Origin: Silurus meridionalis
Lineage: Eukaryota > Chordata > Actinopteri > Siluriformes > Siluridae
Direction of reading: 5' to 3'
Assembly: GCF_014805685.1 (NCBI RefSeq)
Contig: NC_060904.1
Location: 16,489,311 to 16,553,310 of the forward strand
DNA length: 64,000 nt
The translations under genes and the position numbers were made by a program. Positions within the stretch are counted from its first letter, which is position 1; each line of letters begins with the position of its first letter. Below the pieces are notes generated by a model, which was not told the origin of the DNA, made no database searches, and saw only the letters and a program-made list of their open reading frames with translations. Shown piece by piece: positions 13,370 through 26,800 of the stretch.

Positions 13370-13700
13370 AGTTTCACATATGAAAGATCAGATATTTACA
13401 ATTTAAGCCCTGCTCTTTATCCAGCAACAAAAGATTCAATGGTTTCCTCCAGCCAATCTTTGAGCCCTCAATAATTTGCTATAAACTCCCCAGTCTCTGC
13501 TTTTTTTTCCCCCCTCATTTGAATTAAGCCTTTCCAAAGACCTTCTCTTGTAAATTCTTTCAAAGACATGGGCTGCTTTCATAACATATCAAACTGTATT
13601 TCATTAACAGAGATGCTCTGAGGATTTGGTCTTCCAGGTTTACAAAGTATTTGTTAAAATGGGCATGGGCTTTTGTAGGAAAGGAGCCCAGAAGTTTGGA
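13370..13700. promoter_or_regulatory. candidate conserved non-coding element in ext1 intron 1
   Basis: Repeat-free AT-rich sequence with dense transcription-factor-like words: catatgaaagatcagata, cctttccaaagacc, ttctttcaaagaca, tttgaattaagc. No ORF of note. Inference from texture only. Confidence 0.3.
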
Positions 13701-13992
13701 CATGGAGGATGTGGAAATTTTCTATAGCAACACATCTCGAATTGTTAGAATTTGGCAGAAAACTTTCATTTATTATAGTACAGCTATTGCTATTTATTAC
13801 ACTTTGATTTTATTTTAGCACCTAAATTGAAACCATGACTTTCCTGTGGTGGAAAAACTACAGTTTTACCTCAGAGTGTTAGAAAACGCTGACACTGGAT
13901 ATTTTTTTATTTTAAGTACATAATTAGCTTTAGATAACGTTTTGTTGAAAATCAACATCTGACCAATCAGATTCAAGAATTTAACATGTACT

Positions 13993-14640
13993 GTAGGGGT
14001 CTAATGGTACGGTTAGGGGGAAGAAATGCAAAACATAAAATTGCCGTTTATTATAAACGTTGTTTTTTATTATTATTATTAACATTTGTGACCAACACTT
14101 TATAATTTTTGCAACAATTTGTACTCAAATGCCTGCTTTGGTTTAAATAGAAAAAAAAAGTATTTAAATCAAATCGAATACTTCAAATTAGTGCAGTACA
14201 ATTTTTGTTTTATATTGAAATGAGTAATCAATTAAATTGGCACAAATTAAATTGTTTTTATAAAATGTAATCAATGGAAAATTAATAATGGAAAATATTG
14301 CATTAAATAGACCCCATTTGGGTAATAAAGATGTGTATATGTGGGGTTTTTTTTTTATTTCATTTTCTTATTTTTTATTTTTGTATAGTTTTTTTTATAT
14401 ATATTAAATTTTCCGAAGAGTCTACTTAACAGCAAATGTCTGCATTTAAAAAATATATATATATTTATTTATTCATACATTCAATTTATTTATTCATAAA
14501 TGAATTTATTCCCTCTATTCTTCCTTCATGCATTCACTTCCTCGATATGTGGAATTTTCAGGATTTTCTCCTTTTAAGAGAGAAAATCTTGAAGCTGGAC
14601 ATAAAATGCAAAAGAATCCATATCGCTAGAGTATAGAGTC
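13993..14640 (+). mobile_element. hAT-like non-autonomous element, family C copy 1
   Basis: Starts aggggtctaatggtacgg. Its right half (about 14400-14640: gaagagtctacttaac, attcatacattcaatttatt, ggacataaaatgcaaaagaa) aligns in order with 20300-20600. The ends resemble fish elements that begin aggggtgtaacggtac. Confidence 0.6.
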
Positions 14641-15949
14641 TCGAGTATTCCGCTAATATAGTGTCATTTAAATGCGTCATTAGTTGTAAAATTATAAATT
14701 GTTTGTTTTAATAGCAGCTGTATTCTTACCAGCATTTTATGACCCTTTGTTCAAGGTGTACTATCATCCTAAAATCTAGATACAGGCATGACACTAAGCA
14801 TGCATACTTTTGCTAAACCCAGCGTGCAAGTCCACCACTTGGCAAGATGAAGGCCTGATAAATTTGCACATCAACACTCGACTGCATTTTCACATGCCAG
14901 CGCTCTCATCTCCCGCTCGAGCTCTCTTGCGAATCTTCCACTCCATCAGCAGAGCTGGATTGTGTCGTACGAGTTTCCCCGTGCCATGTGAGCCCTTTTT
15001 TTTTTTTTTTTTAGATTATTTTTTCTTTTTTTCTTTTCCTTTAAAGACTGATCAAAAGGTGACTGCTTAGTTCACATGACTGTATGTAATACCATCTTTG
15101 TATTTTTAATTAAGATGTCTCTTGGGCTTTCCGCATGGATTTCGGGTGCTTTTACTTGAAAGGACTTGTCTTGGCTCGGGTCCACTTGTTGGAAACGGCT
15201 GGGAGATTGGGTTCCTCCATTCCAGAACAAGGTGCTGTCTGGAACCTGTGCCACCTTTTCTGCAAGTTACCATACCAACAGCAAAAAAAAAAAAAAACTC
15301 ATTACAATAGGAATAATGTCCATCTGCCAGATATACAAAACTGTTATTTTAGGTTTGGAAAATCCTGTTATTTTGGGGTTGTTTGGTATAATTAATCGGG
15401 CCACCTGGTTTGTCGTGTCATAAGGACAGGACATTTAAAGGTTGTATGCTCTGAATACTCGTCTGTACCCAGTGTCGCTGTTACATGACACCGAACAACA
15501 GGCTCATTTCAGGTGGCTTGTTTATTGTAGCCTGTATAGAAATCGTTTATTCGTCTACAAGGCGTTTCGTTTTTGTCTGAATTGTAACATCAATGTCTCG
15601 GTCGTGAATGTTATAATAGAGGTCAACATGACAACATTACAAACACTGGAGAGTGTGAAAGAATGCTGGGTATGATTTTTCTGCGTGAAATTGTATTTAC
15701 GTGTCCTTTGAATTGGCAAGTTTTTTCGAACGTCGAAAGAAAACAAGACTCAGGTTTCTTTAGTTAGTAAAAATGTGACACTGATTATCATGTAGCATTC
15801 ACTGCTAGTTTGGTTTTCTGTTTTTGTGTTTTTTACTTTTTTCTTTCCTGAACCTCTTTTCACTAACAAACATAGGAATTCTTGTGGTACAATTCTGCCG
15901 GCTCTTTGCTCGTGAGGTATTTGTTTTTTGCTAACACTATTGGCACCAC

Positions 15950-16660
15950 TGTCTAATGGATTATTTGGTATCTTATAGATTATCTGTAAGCTGGAAGATC
16001 ACCGGTTGTTCCTGCTGCACCTGGTGTTCCTGTGAAAAACACAGGCTTCCTTTTCCTCAAAATTGGCAGGGCTTCATAAAAATGCCAAACTCCTCCTGCC
16101 ATCTCAGTGAAACTTTTGACTTCCCCTCGCGATCCCATAACCTGCGAGCTTGCCAGGAACTGCACTCTTTCATCCTTCCGCACTGTTAAACTAATTACCT
16201 GCCCGCAGTGATGGCCTGGGAAAGCATTAAGCAGGCTTACGGGACATGCTTCGTTGGCTAATTTCGACCACGAGGCCCTGGTGCTTTATGCCTGCACGAC
16301 GAAACGCGAACGGACTCCCTCAAGCGCTCCCCACATCAGGGGTGCAAATGAAATCAAAGCAATTAAAAATCTCAATGGGACATTATTTCCCCCATGCTAA
16401 CCTAATTCCATCATCCTTTTTTTATTATCGGAACTCTGGTTTCAAGCTCTGGGTTGCAGTCGCTTTGCTTCCCTGTGCTCTTGAGTGCCTGTAATGACTT
16501 CTCGCCAGGTTCCAGCCCAGGCCCGTTTATCGAGGTTGTGTGGTGATTTGTCGTATCTCGCTCAGCAGGAGGTTTTGTTCCTATCGCTCATTCCTCATTC
16601 CTTCTCGATGCCCTCATCCTGACCCCCTAGAGGATTATGGGCTATACCGGTGCATTCCTC
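15950..16660. promoter_or_regulatory. candidate conserved non-coding element in ext1 intron 1
   Basis: The longest complex, repeat-free block in intron 1. It includes taattacctgcccgcagtga, a TCF/LEF-like aatcaaag followed by caattaaaaatctcaatggg, and ggaaagcattaagcagg. Frames are short and unrelated to known proteins. A developmental enhancer is a reasonable guess but unproven. Confidence 0.35.
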
Positions 16661-17039
16661 GAAGTCCTGTCAATCATTCTTAACAACATGGTCCACCTTC
16701 TTTCTAAGTGGATCGGACATGGTGACCTGGTCAACTAGCATAACGTGTGTGCCCATATATTGTCAGGCTCATTTTTATAGTAAAGGTTTGCCGTCTTGAG
16801 GCCAACACACCTGGTTCTAGAGACTGATTGTTTAGTTGTGCTTTCCCCTCCAGACTTCTCAGCATTCCTTTAAATTTGGGATCATTCTTTGGTGGACTGC
16901 CAACGTCTTGTGAAATAGCGTTGTCTCGAAGAGAGATTTGTTTATTTTCCACTGCATGAGCAAAGCATCGCAAAATCTTAGGTACAGCAAACTGAATTGC
17001 GTAGTTTACCAGTAGACTCGTTCGTTCTTCTATCACATG

Positions 17040-17166
17040 ACTCCCAAAGACGTTACGCAGGTATCCGAGTAATACAATGTTCTGCTCAAGCAAAAGTACT
17101 TTAGTGAAATTTTACTTAAGTACAAGTAAAGTGTAAAAATCTACTCGAGTAAAAGTAACTCATTTT
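17040..17166. mobile_element. hAT-like repeat fragment with gagtaaaagt words
   Basis: Repeated forms of ctcaagcaaaagtact, ttacttaagtacaag and actcgagtaaaagtaact. The same words recur around 43700-43760 and 50850-50965. Confidence 0.45.
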
Positions 17167-18479
17167 AATTGGACATTTTTAACTTTATTGAAATTCTTGG
17201 AACTAGAGTCAAAGTTTGTGTGTGAAGATGTGTCGTGGGATCTGATTCTTCAAAATGTACCATTTTATTTTATTTCTGATCAAGAAAAATTTGTTTATTT
17301 TGATGAACGAGATTCAAAGGACCAAGTCACTAAAAAGATCCAATTTTCCCATCACCTTTGTGAACACACAGTATAAAAAGCGCTAAGCAAGCCGATCAGT
17401 GTTTGCATGTCCGGACTTGTCTCTGATTTCCTTGTCACCCTGCCCTCAGTGCTTCCTCACTGATGAATTATTTAGAAGGATGCAGTTGGGGACTAAAATA
17501 ACATCTGTCCTAGCAGCATGAGAGCGCTGTAAACAGGACATCAACTTTTAGCCTCGTGATACCAAGTTTTTTTTAATCCTGAATTTGTGATTCTTTTGGG
17601 AAAATCTTGTGACTTATTCCAAATCCTACTCCAGTCCCAGATGATGGCACTTTCGGTGGTAAAAGGAGCATTGTTGCAACCAAAGTTTGTCAAGGAGGTA
17701 TTTATTAAAAATATATGGCCCAAAGATGCCATGTACTGCAGGAATCCGTATTAGAGCCCTAACCTTTGGAGTGGCGTCGATTTATTATAGAAATGCACGT
17801 CATACTCAATATATTAAAACGCTTCATACAAGCAGTGACCTGTTCACATCGGCCTTCAAACATTAGCGATTCGCCTTTCTCCGTCTCTCCCACGTCTCTC
17901 CGTCTGACACTCATTCGATTCGACCTTCTTGGCTCGTGAACAGACGAATTCCTGCCATGTAATTATCTGTCCAGAATAACGTATCTCTTTCAGGAAGTGG
18001 GGCTAGAGTTACAGAGATTTCACGCAGTTGAGTGACCCTGGATTAAGGATTTAGTCTTTTTTCTTTTTATAGAACTGATTTTCTTTTCTCTTGAATAGTT
18101 TTTCCATTTTATTCCAAATAGATGCCGTTGAACCAAAGCAGATTTTGGAAGCTTGTTTTAAATGAGGTTTAAACCATTTTGTGGAATAAAAAAACACACT
18201 TAAATATACCTGACTAAGCGCCTCAAATTTATGTTCCCGCCAATCAATTCCTTTCATCTCTGACTCGCACCAGGTTCCTATTCAAGGTTCCAGAATTTAT
18301 TTGCCACAATCATAGTTATATGCAGAAAGTGATGAATGTGTGCATTCGATAAAAGGATCTACTAGAAAAAATTTCTTTTTTTTTTGGTCAATCAAGTATT
18401 TTGTCCCACTTTGGATCTACGTTCAAGGAATGTCTTCAATATCTGACTCAAAGCATCAGTGGAACAGCCAGAGAAAGGG

Positions 18480-18690
18480 ACTAATAAAAGAAGGGGTAAT
18501 GAATCCGTGTGGATAAGGGGGTCGCGGAAAAAATGGGCCGATGCGCCTCCTTTGTGCGGCAATTAGATAAATGAACCCGAGGTCGGCGCGAACGCCGAAG
18601 CAGCGAGTCTAAATCTTTTATGAAGCTTCCTTTGAACTGCAGCGATGCTCCAGGACCCGGGACTTCGCTGCTCTGCGGGAACCCTTTGAT
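18480..18690. promoter_or_regulatory. candidate conserved non-coding element in ext1 intron 1
   Basis: A compact CpG-containing block with SOX-like cctttgtg next to homeodomain-like caattag, then gaacccgaggtcggcgcgaa. It is more GC-rich than the flanks and free of repeats. Confidence 0.3.
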
Positions 18691-19014
18691 AGATTATTTT
18701 AGTTTTCTTTCTTTATTTTTTTATTATAATTTGTTAGCAAACCAAATGAAATGAAGCCCAAATGAGCTTCTATATTGTTTACTCAGATATCTACCATTCT
18801 AAAAAATGTTTGTAGAAATGGTCCACGATTAAAATTGTGCTGTCAGTAACATTTAGTGTCCTTATGTGGAGGACGAAGTACACAAACCATGCAGTCGAGT
18901 TAGTCAAATCGGTAAGATATCACGCCTTTAAAAGACAAAGTGTCCCTAACTAGTCCTGTTCCTCCCAATATTATAATTATAATATTAACATATTAATCAT
19001 AATATTACCTCGTG

Positions 19015-19150
19015 ATGTGTATAAAAGACACCCGTCAACAGAATCACTCTTTTTCATTCAAACCTCTCCAGCACCATGGGAAAGACAAGAACGTCAGAGA
19101 CAAGATTGTAGACCTGCACAAGGCTGGAATTCAAACCTTACGGGTAATAT
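19015..19150 (+). mobile_element. Tc1-like transposon 5' fragment
   Basis: Contains gtataaaagacacccgtcaa, an atggg start, and codons for DKIVDLHKAG-like residues (gacaagattgtagacctgca). This matches the leader and N-terminus of Tc1-family transposases. The remainder is missing. Confidence 0.6.
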
Positions 19151-20017
19151 CTGTACTATATGGATCGCTATAGTGTCAATAGTCAAAATTCTAGTGTCTT
19201 GACAGCTTGAGAGCTGACCCACACCACCCCTGGATATCTGATTGCCACATTTTCCATGTTTTGCCACCACCGAGCTGCTGTTCTTCAAATATTCCACAGA
19301 AAGTGTTTATTTTGTTGGGTCTCCTTTCATGGAAAGGTTTGTGCTCTCACTAGGAGTGGAATTGGGATAGCCGAGAGAGGGCGATGAACTGGAAAGAATC
19401 TCTGCAATGTGAGAGGATTTTTTTTCCTATGTCATGACTAGAACTTTCCACAGGTTTGGAGCTGACGTGGTTAAACACGATCGGTGCGTATATATAATCT
19501 GTTTATATATGTATATTATGTTATTGATAATGCATGGTAATATATCCTCAAATACCCAGTGTCACCCGAGTCAGACGGTTCGGCAATAAAATGGTGCATA
19601 AAACTCATGAAATGCGAGCAGTCCACTCGGCGGTCGATGCAAATACTTGGACGCAACTGTACACCAATTCTAGGATTCTGTTCAGTTTTCCAGATGGTCT
19701 GCTGATCCAACCTCACCGCAAGGTCAGCAAGGGTTGGAGCGAAGGACTGCTCAAGGACGCACACAAGTAGCTTTAGGAATCTGATAAGAAACCCATAAAT
19801 CAGCCAGCTGCGGGTTGTCTGATTTGAAATGCAATCCATGTTTTCTTCGCGGAATGTGTGGAAGTAAGGCTGATTTGAAGTCGTTTAGTTAACCTTAACG
19901 AGCAGTTAACGGCTAGTGCTGCGAGGATGCGTGGGGACGCAAACTTCCGACTGTGTAATGTTTAACCTTCGTCTGAACACTGAAATGACAAATGAAAAAA
20001 ATTAGTAATCCATATAT

Positions 20018-20600
20018 TAGGGGTGTAATGATACACAAAATTTATTTGAGATTTGTAGATTTTGAATTCCTTTTTTTTTTTTTTTTTTCATTTTCTGCCT
20101 GGTTTAAATAAAGAAAATATAAAAATAATACACAAAATAAATCAAATTAAAGTAGTATACTTAGAAATACACATTGAATAAGTACAAATTAAATTGATTA
20201 AATACAATTTAATAAATGGAAACATTAAATAGTTTATATTTGTTAGATCCCTTTTGTGCAATATACGTGTGTATATGATTTTTTTTTTTTTTTTTTTCTT
20301 TTACATTAAATTTTTTAAAGATATGTTCTACTTAACGATTCCACTTATTTCAGCATACTTTAATAAATGTTTGCATTTAGGAAACACAAAAGTTATTCAT
20401 TCATTCATTCAATTTATTTATTAATAAATTAATTAATTCCTTTTAACCTTCATTCTTTCATTCTCTCCCTCAAAATGCAGAATTGTCAGGAATTTCACAT
20501 TTTAAGAGAAATTGTTGAAGTTGGGCATAAAACGCAAAAGAATTTGTATCGCCAGAGTGTCGTCAAAACTTTGGCAATGACACGATGTCATTGATTTCGT
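20018..20600 (+). mobile_element. hAT-like non-autonomous element, family C copy 2
   Basis: Starts taggggtgtaatgatacaca and ends in gcataaaacgcaaaagaatt, tgtatcgccagagtgtcg. It is homologous in order with 13993-14640. Confidence 0.6.
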
Positions 20601-21639
20601 ACAAATGCCGAAGGAAACATCACCACAGGACTCATTTAAATATAAGGGAAAACTGCCGACTGCTGCATCGATAACGTACACTTCCAGTGTTTTCTTTCGA
20701 GGCATACATTCCTACAACACCTCGGGTTCTCTTAGAAATGCAGAGCTCTCTGTGTGGGATTAAAGACGCTGCAATCCTTCTACACACAAACACACTCTTT
20801 ACCTACAGAGCACAATGCAGTGGCACTTTAGTCCCTCACTTCCTCATTCGTACAGTCTGCTCAAACAGATGACCTTCAGCATTTATGTTAATACCACCGC
20901 GTACGCCATTGGATTTGTGGTTTTCGATATAAATATATTAGCTGTAAGGGTTTTTTTTCGCTCCAAACGATTTACAGTCTAAACCAATTTTGATGACATT
21001 ATGCACTTCGGCCAATCAGATGCTTTCGAGAGTCTCAAGTGTCCCACCCCTAACATCCATGATATGCAATGTCAGGTATGAGGCTAAATCACTGGATCTC
21101 CACTGGAGCTCTACAGAAAATTGGTGAATATTAAAGGTTATTCCATCAAAACATACAAGTAAACGCCACTGACTGCTCTAGCAATGACAGTGTCCCATTG
21201 TGACCTATGCTAACTTCGTAAAATGCAGCACCAATCAAAAAATTAACCCCAGGATTGATGCGAAACAGCAGTAATATTTTAACAAACATCGTGACATTGT
21301 GCAACATTGTGCTTGAGCTCTGTGATTTCATTTTCCATGGTGCTTCTTCAGAGTTGGGGAAAACATATATGAGGAACCAGATGGTGTGGAGCACAGTGGG
21401 TCATGGCAATCTGAAGCTCATGCAGTCTCTCTCTCAGACAAAACATGTTTCCATCTGTCTCAGAAATTTGAGCTGGATTACTGAAAAAGTCCAAGGCAAA
21501 AGAGATCATGAACTGTCATTGTGTGGAAAAAAAAAGGCTGTTGCTTGGAAACCGGGAGTGAGATTGATGATTTAGCTAGTAAGAAGCTAATGGATGACCT
21601 GAACCAATGGCTTACAACATACAGGTTGAATTTTGAAGG

Positions 21640-23290
21640 AACCTGGAATTTAATTATTTACTTAGCATGAAAAATACTCTAATTCCACTAGATATCAAAT
21701 GCTTAGCAAAACAATATTTATAGGCCGTGTGACATTGGTGACAGAATGTGACAGAATCATCAAAAATATCAAGATTTTCCTCAGATAATGTGTTCTTACT
21801 ACTACTATTAAGTGACATGACATTCTTTTGATTCGTTGAATATATTTGCCAATTAAAAAAAAAAAAAAGTTGGCTGAAGGATATGCTAATTACAAACCAC
21901 ATGCATTAAATATACTGAAAATAGATCGTTATGTCAATCGATAACTCAAAACTTGAATTGTAAACTAGCTAATCTGAGAGCCTGACAATTTTGATTGTTA
22001 GCATGTCACAATAAAATCTTGATTATAAACAATATAAAGGCAGAATGACTTTCCAGTCCAGACATCAAAATAATCAAGAATTTTTACCTCAGATGTGATA
22101 ATCATTTAAACTTAGCCATGAATGCTAAGCAAACCCACGTGTAGCCTTTGACGACACTGTATCACTGCAGTGATGATTGAAAACAGCCAAAACCAATCGA
22201 GAATATCAACATTTACCTCAGATGTGAGGCCGAATCACTATGAATAGACTGTGGCTACAATGACGTTATAATTACACATAGCACTGAATTCTGGTCAAAG
22301 CCACATGATATACCCACTTTGTTCATAATGTGTTGTGGAGTAAAACCCAAAATAATCAAGAATATCAACATTTACCTCAGATGTGATGGTAAAACCCAAA
22401 GAAAAATAATTTTGTTTAGAATCTGCAATGTAAAGGCAAGGGGATGGCGAACACCAAACAAAAATCATTGCAAATATCAATGCTTATTTTTCACACGTTC
22501 TTAAAATACTCTGTATTTACTAATAATTACACGTAGCTTTGACTGCTAACCAAACCTTACATTTTATGCAACATATTCGCTCATTTAACAGTATAAAGGT
22601 TGACTTTGACCAAAGAAATATACAAATGTACAGATGTTTATTGGAAAATCTGTTTTCCATTTAGAAATCTTCTATCACCATAAATAACATTTACACACAC
22701 TTGGAATCTGGATTGTTGGTTTCTCCAAACATTCAGCTGAAGTACTTTGAATACTCCATGACAGCTAACAATCCAGACGACTGCTTTCTAAATAACGCTT
22801 ACAGAGCTCGGACGTACGCTTTGGCTAATTGACTTGTTGTGCGGTGAAGTCGGTTCGAATGAGCCACAGTACAGACGAAATTGCATGGTGTTGGATTATG
22901 GAATGGTTGCCATGTTGGTTCCTTTGACATTCCAGAATAAGTCAACATTCCTTGTTTAAAAACAACCCCAATCCATTAGGCTTTCTCCTCCGTGTCTGAC
23001 ATCATCTCTCCTGTTCTCAAACAAAAGCATTCACGTGTCCCACAAGCTATAAAAGCCTTGGAATTTCCACACTTTTTAACAGACAATGTATATGGTTAAA
23101 TTGCTAATTAGGAAGCTACATAGCTACAAATACACTGTAATTAAACTTAGCGTTGAATGTTAACCAGGTCTTTGTGTTTTATAGACAATAAAAAGGAACA
23201 GACACATTAAGAATAAAATAATTAAGAATATTTACCTCAGAACTTTGTACATATACTATTACACTGTAATTATATTTTCTGAATATCTGC
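21640..23290. repeat. degenerate tandem repeat of roughly 150 bp units
   Basis: The pair of words 'acttagc-tgaatgctaa' and 'aatatcaacatttacctcag' recurs at about 21660/21760, 22100/22200, 22270/22350, 22525 and 23140/23220. Units are strongly diverged and unevenly spaced. No coding potential. Confidence 0.55.
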
Positions 23291-24184
23291 AGTTAAGATT
23301 TCAAGTTCAACATTTTGGCCTGTATCTTTTCTTTGCTTGTGTGTGTGTTTGCATGTAAACAAACTGAACTGCACTGCAGTATTCTAAAACAGAGCTATTT
23401 TCATTTCCGGTCTTGTTTCTAGCCCCAGCACAGCAAGCGAGCTCCTGAGGCTGTCCCAGAGACCCAGCATGCCCCTGCTGAGTGTGCTGTGGTGCATCAC
23501 TCTCTGCAGGGGTCATGACCTTTCAGCCCTCTTCTTTCACTCGGCTCGTCTTTTAATTAAGAGATCTCAGAGACTGCAGCTCTCTCCAGATCACTTTCTT
23601 TACTGCCATGTCTCGAACAGCTGTTTTCTAACAGTTGAGGAAAAATAAAACGCATTCTACGTCATGGCTAAAACAAGGATGAAAGTGGAAAAAGGCCGCC
23701 CCCATAATGTAGTGTAATCACTTCTCGAAGCAGAAACAACATGAATGGTCACAGTGAAGTTGGAGTGAATAAAATGAGGCCTGTTTGAATACATTAGCAA
23801 CATTGGCTTTGTTCATTTGCAGCTGCTTGTCTACAATACAATGTATAAATATTAAAAAAGCAGACAGTGATTTGAAGTGAATTCAGGGTGCAGCATTTTG
23901 ACAAGCACCTGTTGTTGACTTTTTTTTTTAGGGTTTCTTTACTCCACTCTAGCTACATACCCTCCCATGTTTCCACACTTGGCCTTAATGTTGTAATTCA
24001 TGACAGTAATTGTGTCCACACCCAGGAAAGACTTGATCTATGCTTATTTGGGGGGGATGGGGCTTATTTGTTGGTTTGCGTTTGAGATTTTTTTCTGAAA
24101 AACAAATGAAATATTTAAACTTTAGTTGTGCTTGAGTTGGAAAATAATAAGCAATATATTTTGAATCTCTGGCATGTCCTAGTG

Positions 24185-24480
24185 CAGGAATACCCCCAAA
24201 CGAGAGCGTATAACACCCAAACTAGCGATTATACCGCTCAAACGAGGGAGTATACCCCCAAACGAGCGATTATACCGCCAAACGAGGGAGTATACCCCCA
24301 AACGAGGGAGTATACCCCCAAATGAGCAAATATAGCCCAAATGAGGGAGTATACTTACAAACGAGGGGATACACCACCAGAATGAGGGATTATACCCCCC
24401 AAACGAGGGAGTATACTGCCCAAACGAGGGACTATACTGCCCAAACAAGAGTATACCGCCCAAACGAGGGGGTATCACAT
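24185..24480. repeat. minisatellite, about 20 bp unit
   Basis: About 14 tandem units of the form cccaaacgagggagtatacc. Variants alternate gagggag with gagcgat. Both strands stay open across it, so spurious frames arise. Confidence 0.95.
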
Positions 24481-26111
24481 GTTCAATCATTTTTAGCTAT
24501 GAAAAATGTACTACGTTCACAACACCCTTAGTTTAACTACTAAGCAATGAAAAATTAACAGTACGATTAAATTGTACTAGTCCGATGAACTTTGATCAGA
24601 CTTGCTAAGGTATCTTCTGCACAAAAAGCCTTTTACCACTTTGACCAAATTTGTTGAACCTATCAACTTTACTAGGCTCATGACCCTACAGCATTAATAG
24701 CTGATCCAGACAGCACTATTATGGGTTTAATGTGACCCCAAGGAACCATTGTTTCCAAGAGAACCATGAATTTGTTTTTTAATGACTGCTTATTTTATAG
24801 AGCCTTCGTACTTTATAAATCTTACTGAACTCTCGGGGCAAATGAAAAACGGATTTAAAGACGATCTCATTAGCTTTCTTTCTCTGAGATCTCAATTCCT
24901 CATGGCCACCACCGGCTTAGACTCAAGTGCACTGTGGTTGTAAAAGAGCTAAAACCACAGCTAGAGGAAGTACTAATACTCAGCAGCTCAACAACCACAA
25001 GACCAGAACTGTATAGATTTCCAGGAAACATCCATGAGCAACACACTAACATTACGCTGAAAATAGATCATTTCTGCCATAATGAAAAATTAAGTGCAAG
25101 CTAACGCATCATGAGATTGCATTCAAAGCAAATTTTCTGGTGAAGTAGCCAATCAACACTCCCTGGTCTTTTTGAGATTTTTTCATAGCAGCAGCTTGTG
25201 GCTTTTGATATCGGGCTTCGGTTACATGAGGTTTCTGAATCGCAGCTAAACTGTAAGCTTCAGCATTTCGCAAAGCTCATAGCACGAACTTTGGTAGTTT
25301 GTGGTCTTAAAGGTTTATAGTTCGAAGGCACTTCTGAGAATCTTTACCGGTTGTCTTGGTACAAGAACCGGAACTTTAGCGAGTCTTTGAATTTTTTATT
25401 TTTTTTCCCTCACTAATTTGACATTCAGGTTTAATTGCTTCTTGCCACCTCATTTTGATAATCCAGCGTTATTTTAGAGCTTTGTTGAGCATCTATGTGC
25501 AACATATAGGCAAAAATAAGTACAGTGACCTACATTATATATATATCTAAAATATTTAATGAGTTGCTTTAGATTTAACAGTTCACAAACAACTTCGAAT
25601 TACATGCGAAAGTCTTCAGTTTTAGATTTCCAAGCCGAGTGAATTATCCCATGTGTTCATTTTTTTTTGGCCTCACAGGCTCTTTATTTTGGAGCGTCGT
25701 CATTACCCACAGCTTCTCAGCATGGAATTTCCATTGAACCAGTGCTGAAAAAATCTTGGTCGCCCACCAAGATAAGATAAGTTTTTTTCTTTCATTATCT
25801 AATTAGGCATTTGGTTTAAACTATAAGTCTCTCCACCAACTAAAAATTATTACTTTTCCTCCCTGTGCTCTAAAACTATTAATAAGCAGATTTTTATTGA
25901 GCTAATATGCGGAATTGTTGATATTTTTATGTTTTCTGTGTGGTAGTGTTTGTTTTGCAGACTCATCCATTGTTAACAGTCTGAGGTAGTTTTTCCACCA
26001 CAGGAAAGTCTTCAGAACACTGGAGACTATACATTCTAATTTCTCTTAACTACACATGTTAGTGAGGGAAAGACTCTTTATAGCTACTATAACATAAGAG
26101 AAGATCATGTA

Positions 26112-26800
26112 CCGTAATTTCCGGACTATTATGCGCACCCATATATAAGCCGCACCCACTAAATTTTACAAAGATTTTTATTTTGAACATAAATACGCCG
26201 CACCTGTCTATAAGCCGCAGGTATCTACACTGAAACTAATGAACTTTACACAGGCTTTAATGAAAGACAGTGTCTGTTACACAGCTTGTATCTAAACAGC
26301 AGCCTACCAAGAAAGTCATTGTTAACTGTCTTTCTCCATCCTTTCACAACTATTTCTCTCGGAAATTTATCTTTTGACATCGTTGCGCGTTTAAAAATTA
26401 CCATCGGTGACGCTTTTCTCCCAATGCCGCAGCTCAGAACACAGGTGAAGTGCGTTTTTTCATGCTCGGTTGTTTTCAGCGTGACAAATGATTCGCTTTT
26501 CTTGTTGAAAGTCCGAGTGAACAGCAGGTCAAACGTCAGAGAAACATCATCCATATTTATGATGTGGTGTGTCCTGATTCAGTGGGAGCGCATCTGATTT
26601 AATATAAAGAGTTTCATTGGTTCACCTGAACCCATTCGGCAATTTAATTGGTCGAATGTTATGGGGCTCAGTTTTTTGGCTTGAAGCTTGTAAAACTGGG
26701 AAAAACCCAGAAAAAATCCATATATTAGCCGCTTCATTGTTTAAGCCATGGGGATCAAAGCGTGGAAAAAAAGTAGCGGCTTATAGTCCGGAAAATACGG
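26112..26800 (-). mobile_element. Tigger/pogo-like DNA transposon, internally deleted, copy 1
   Basis: Terminal inverted repeats ccgtaatttccggactat (left) and atagtccggaaaatacgg (right) are flanked by TA at 26110-26111 and 26801-26802, as expected for Tc/mariner-superfamily insertion. On the minus strand 26246-26554 encodes TEHEKTHFTCVLSCGIGRKA then SPMVIFKRAT, which resembles the DDE domain of Tigger transposases. The frame holds only about 100 residues, so the copy is non-autonomous. Confidence 0.85.

Noticed and set aside
16731..17093. 120-codon minus-strand frame
   Set aside because: No known domain, intronic, overlaps a decayed repeat at its 5' end. No splice or promoter context.
24128..24531. 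Repetitive peptides encoded on both strands
   Set aside because: Product of reading through a 20 bp minisatellite; no gene context.
26286..26597. 103-codon plus-strand frame
   Set aside because: Antisense of the Tigger-like transposase remnant, which has the recognisable motifs on the minus strand.
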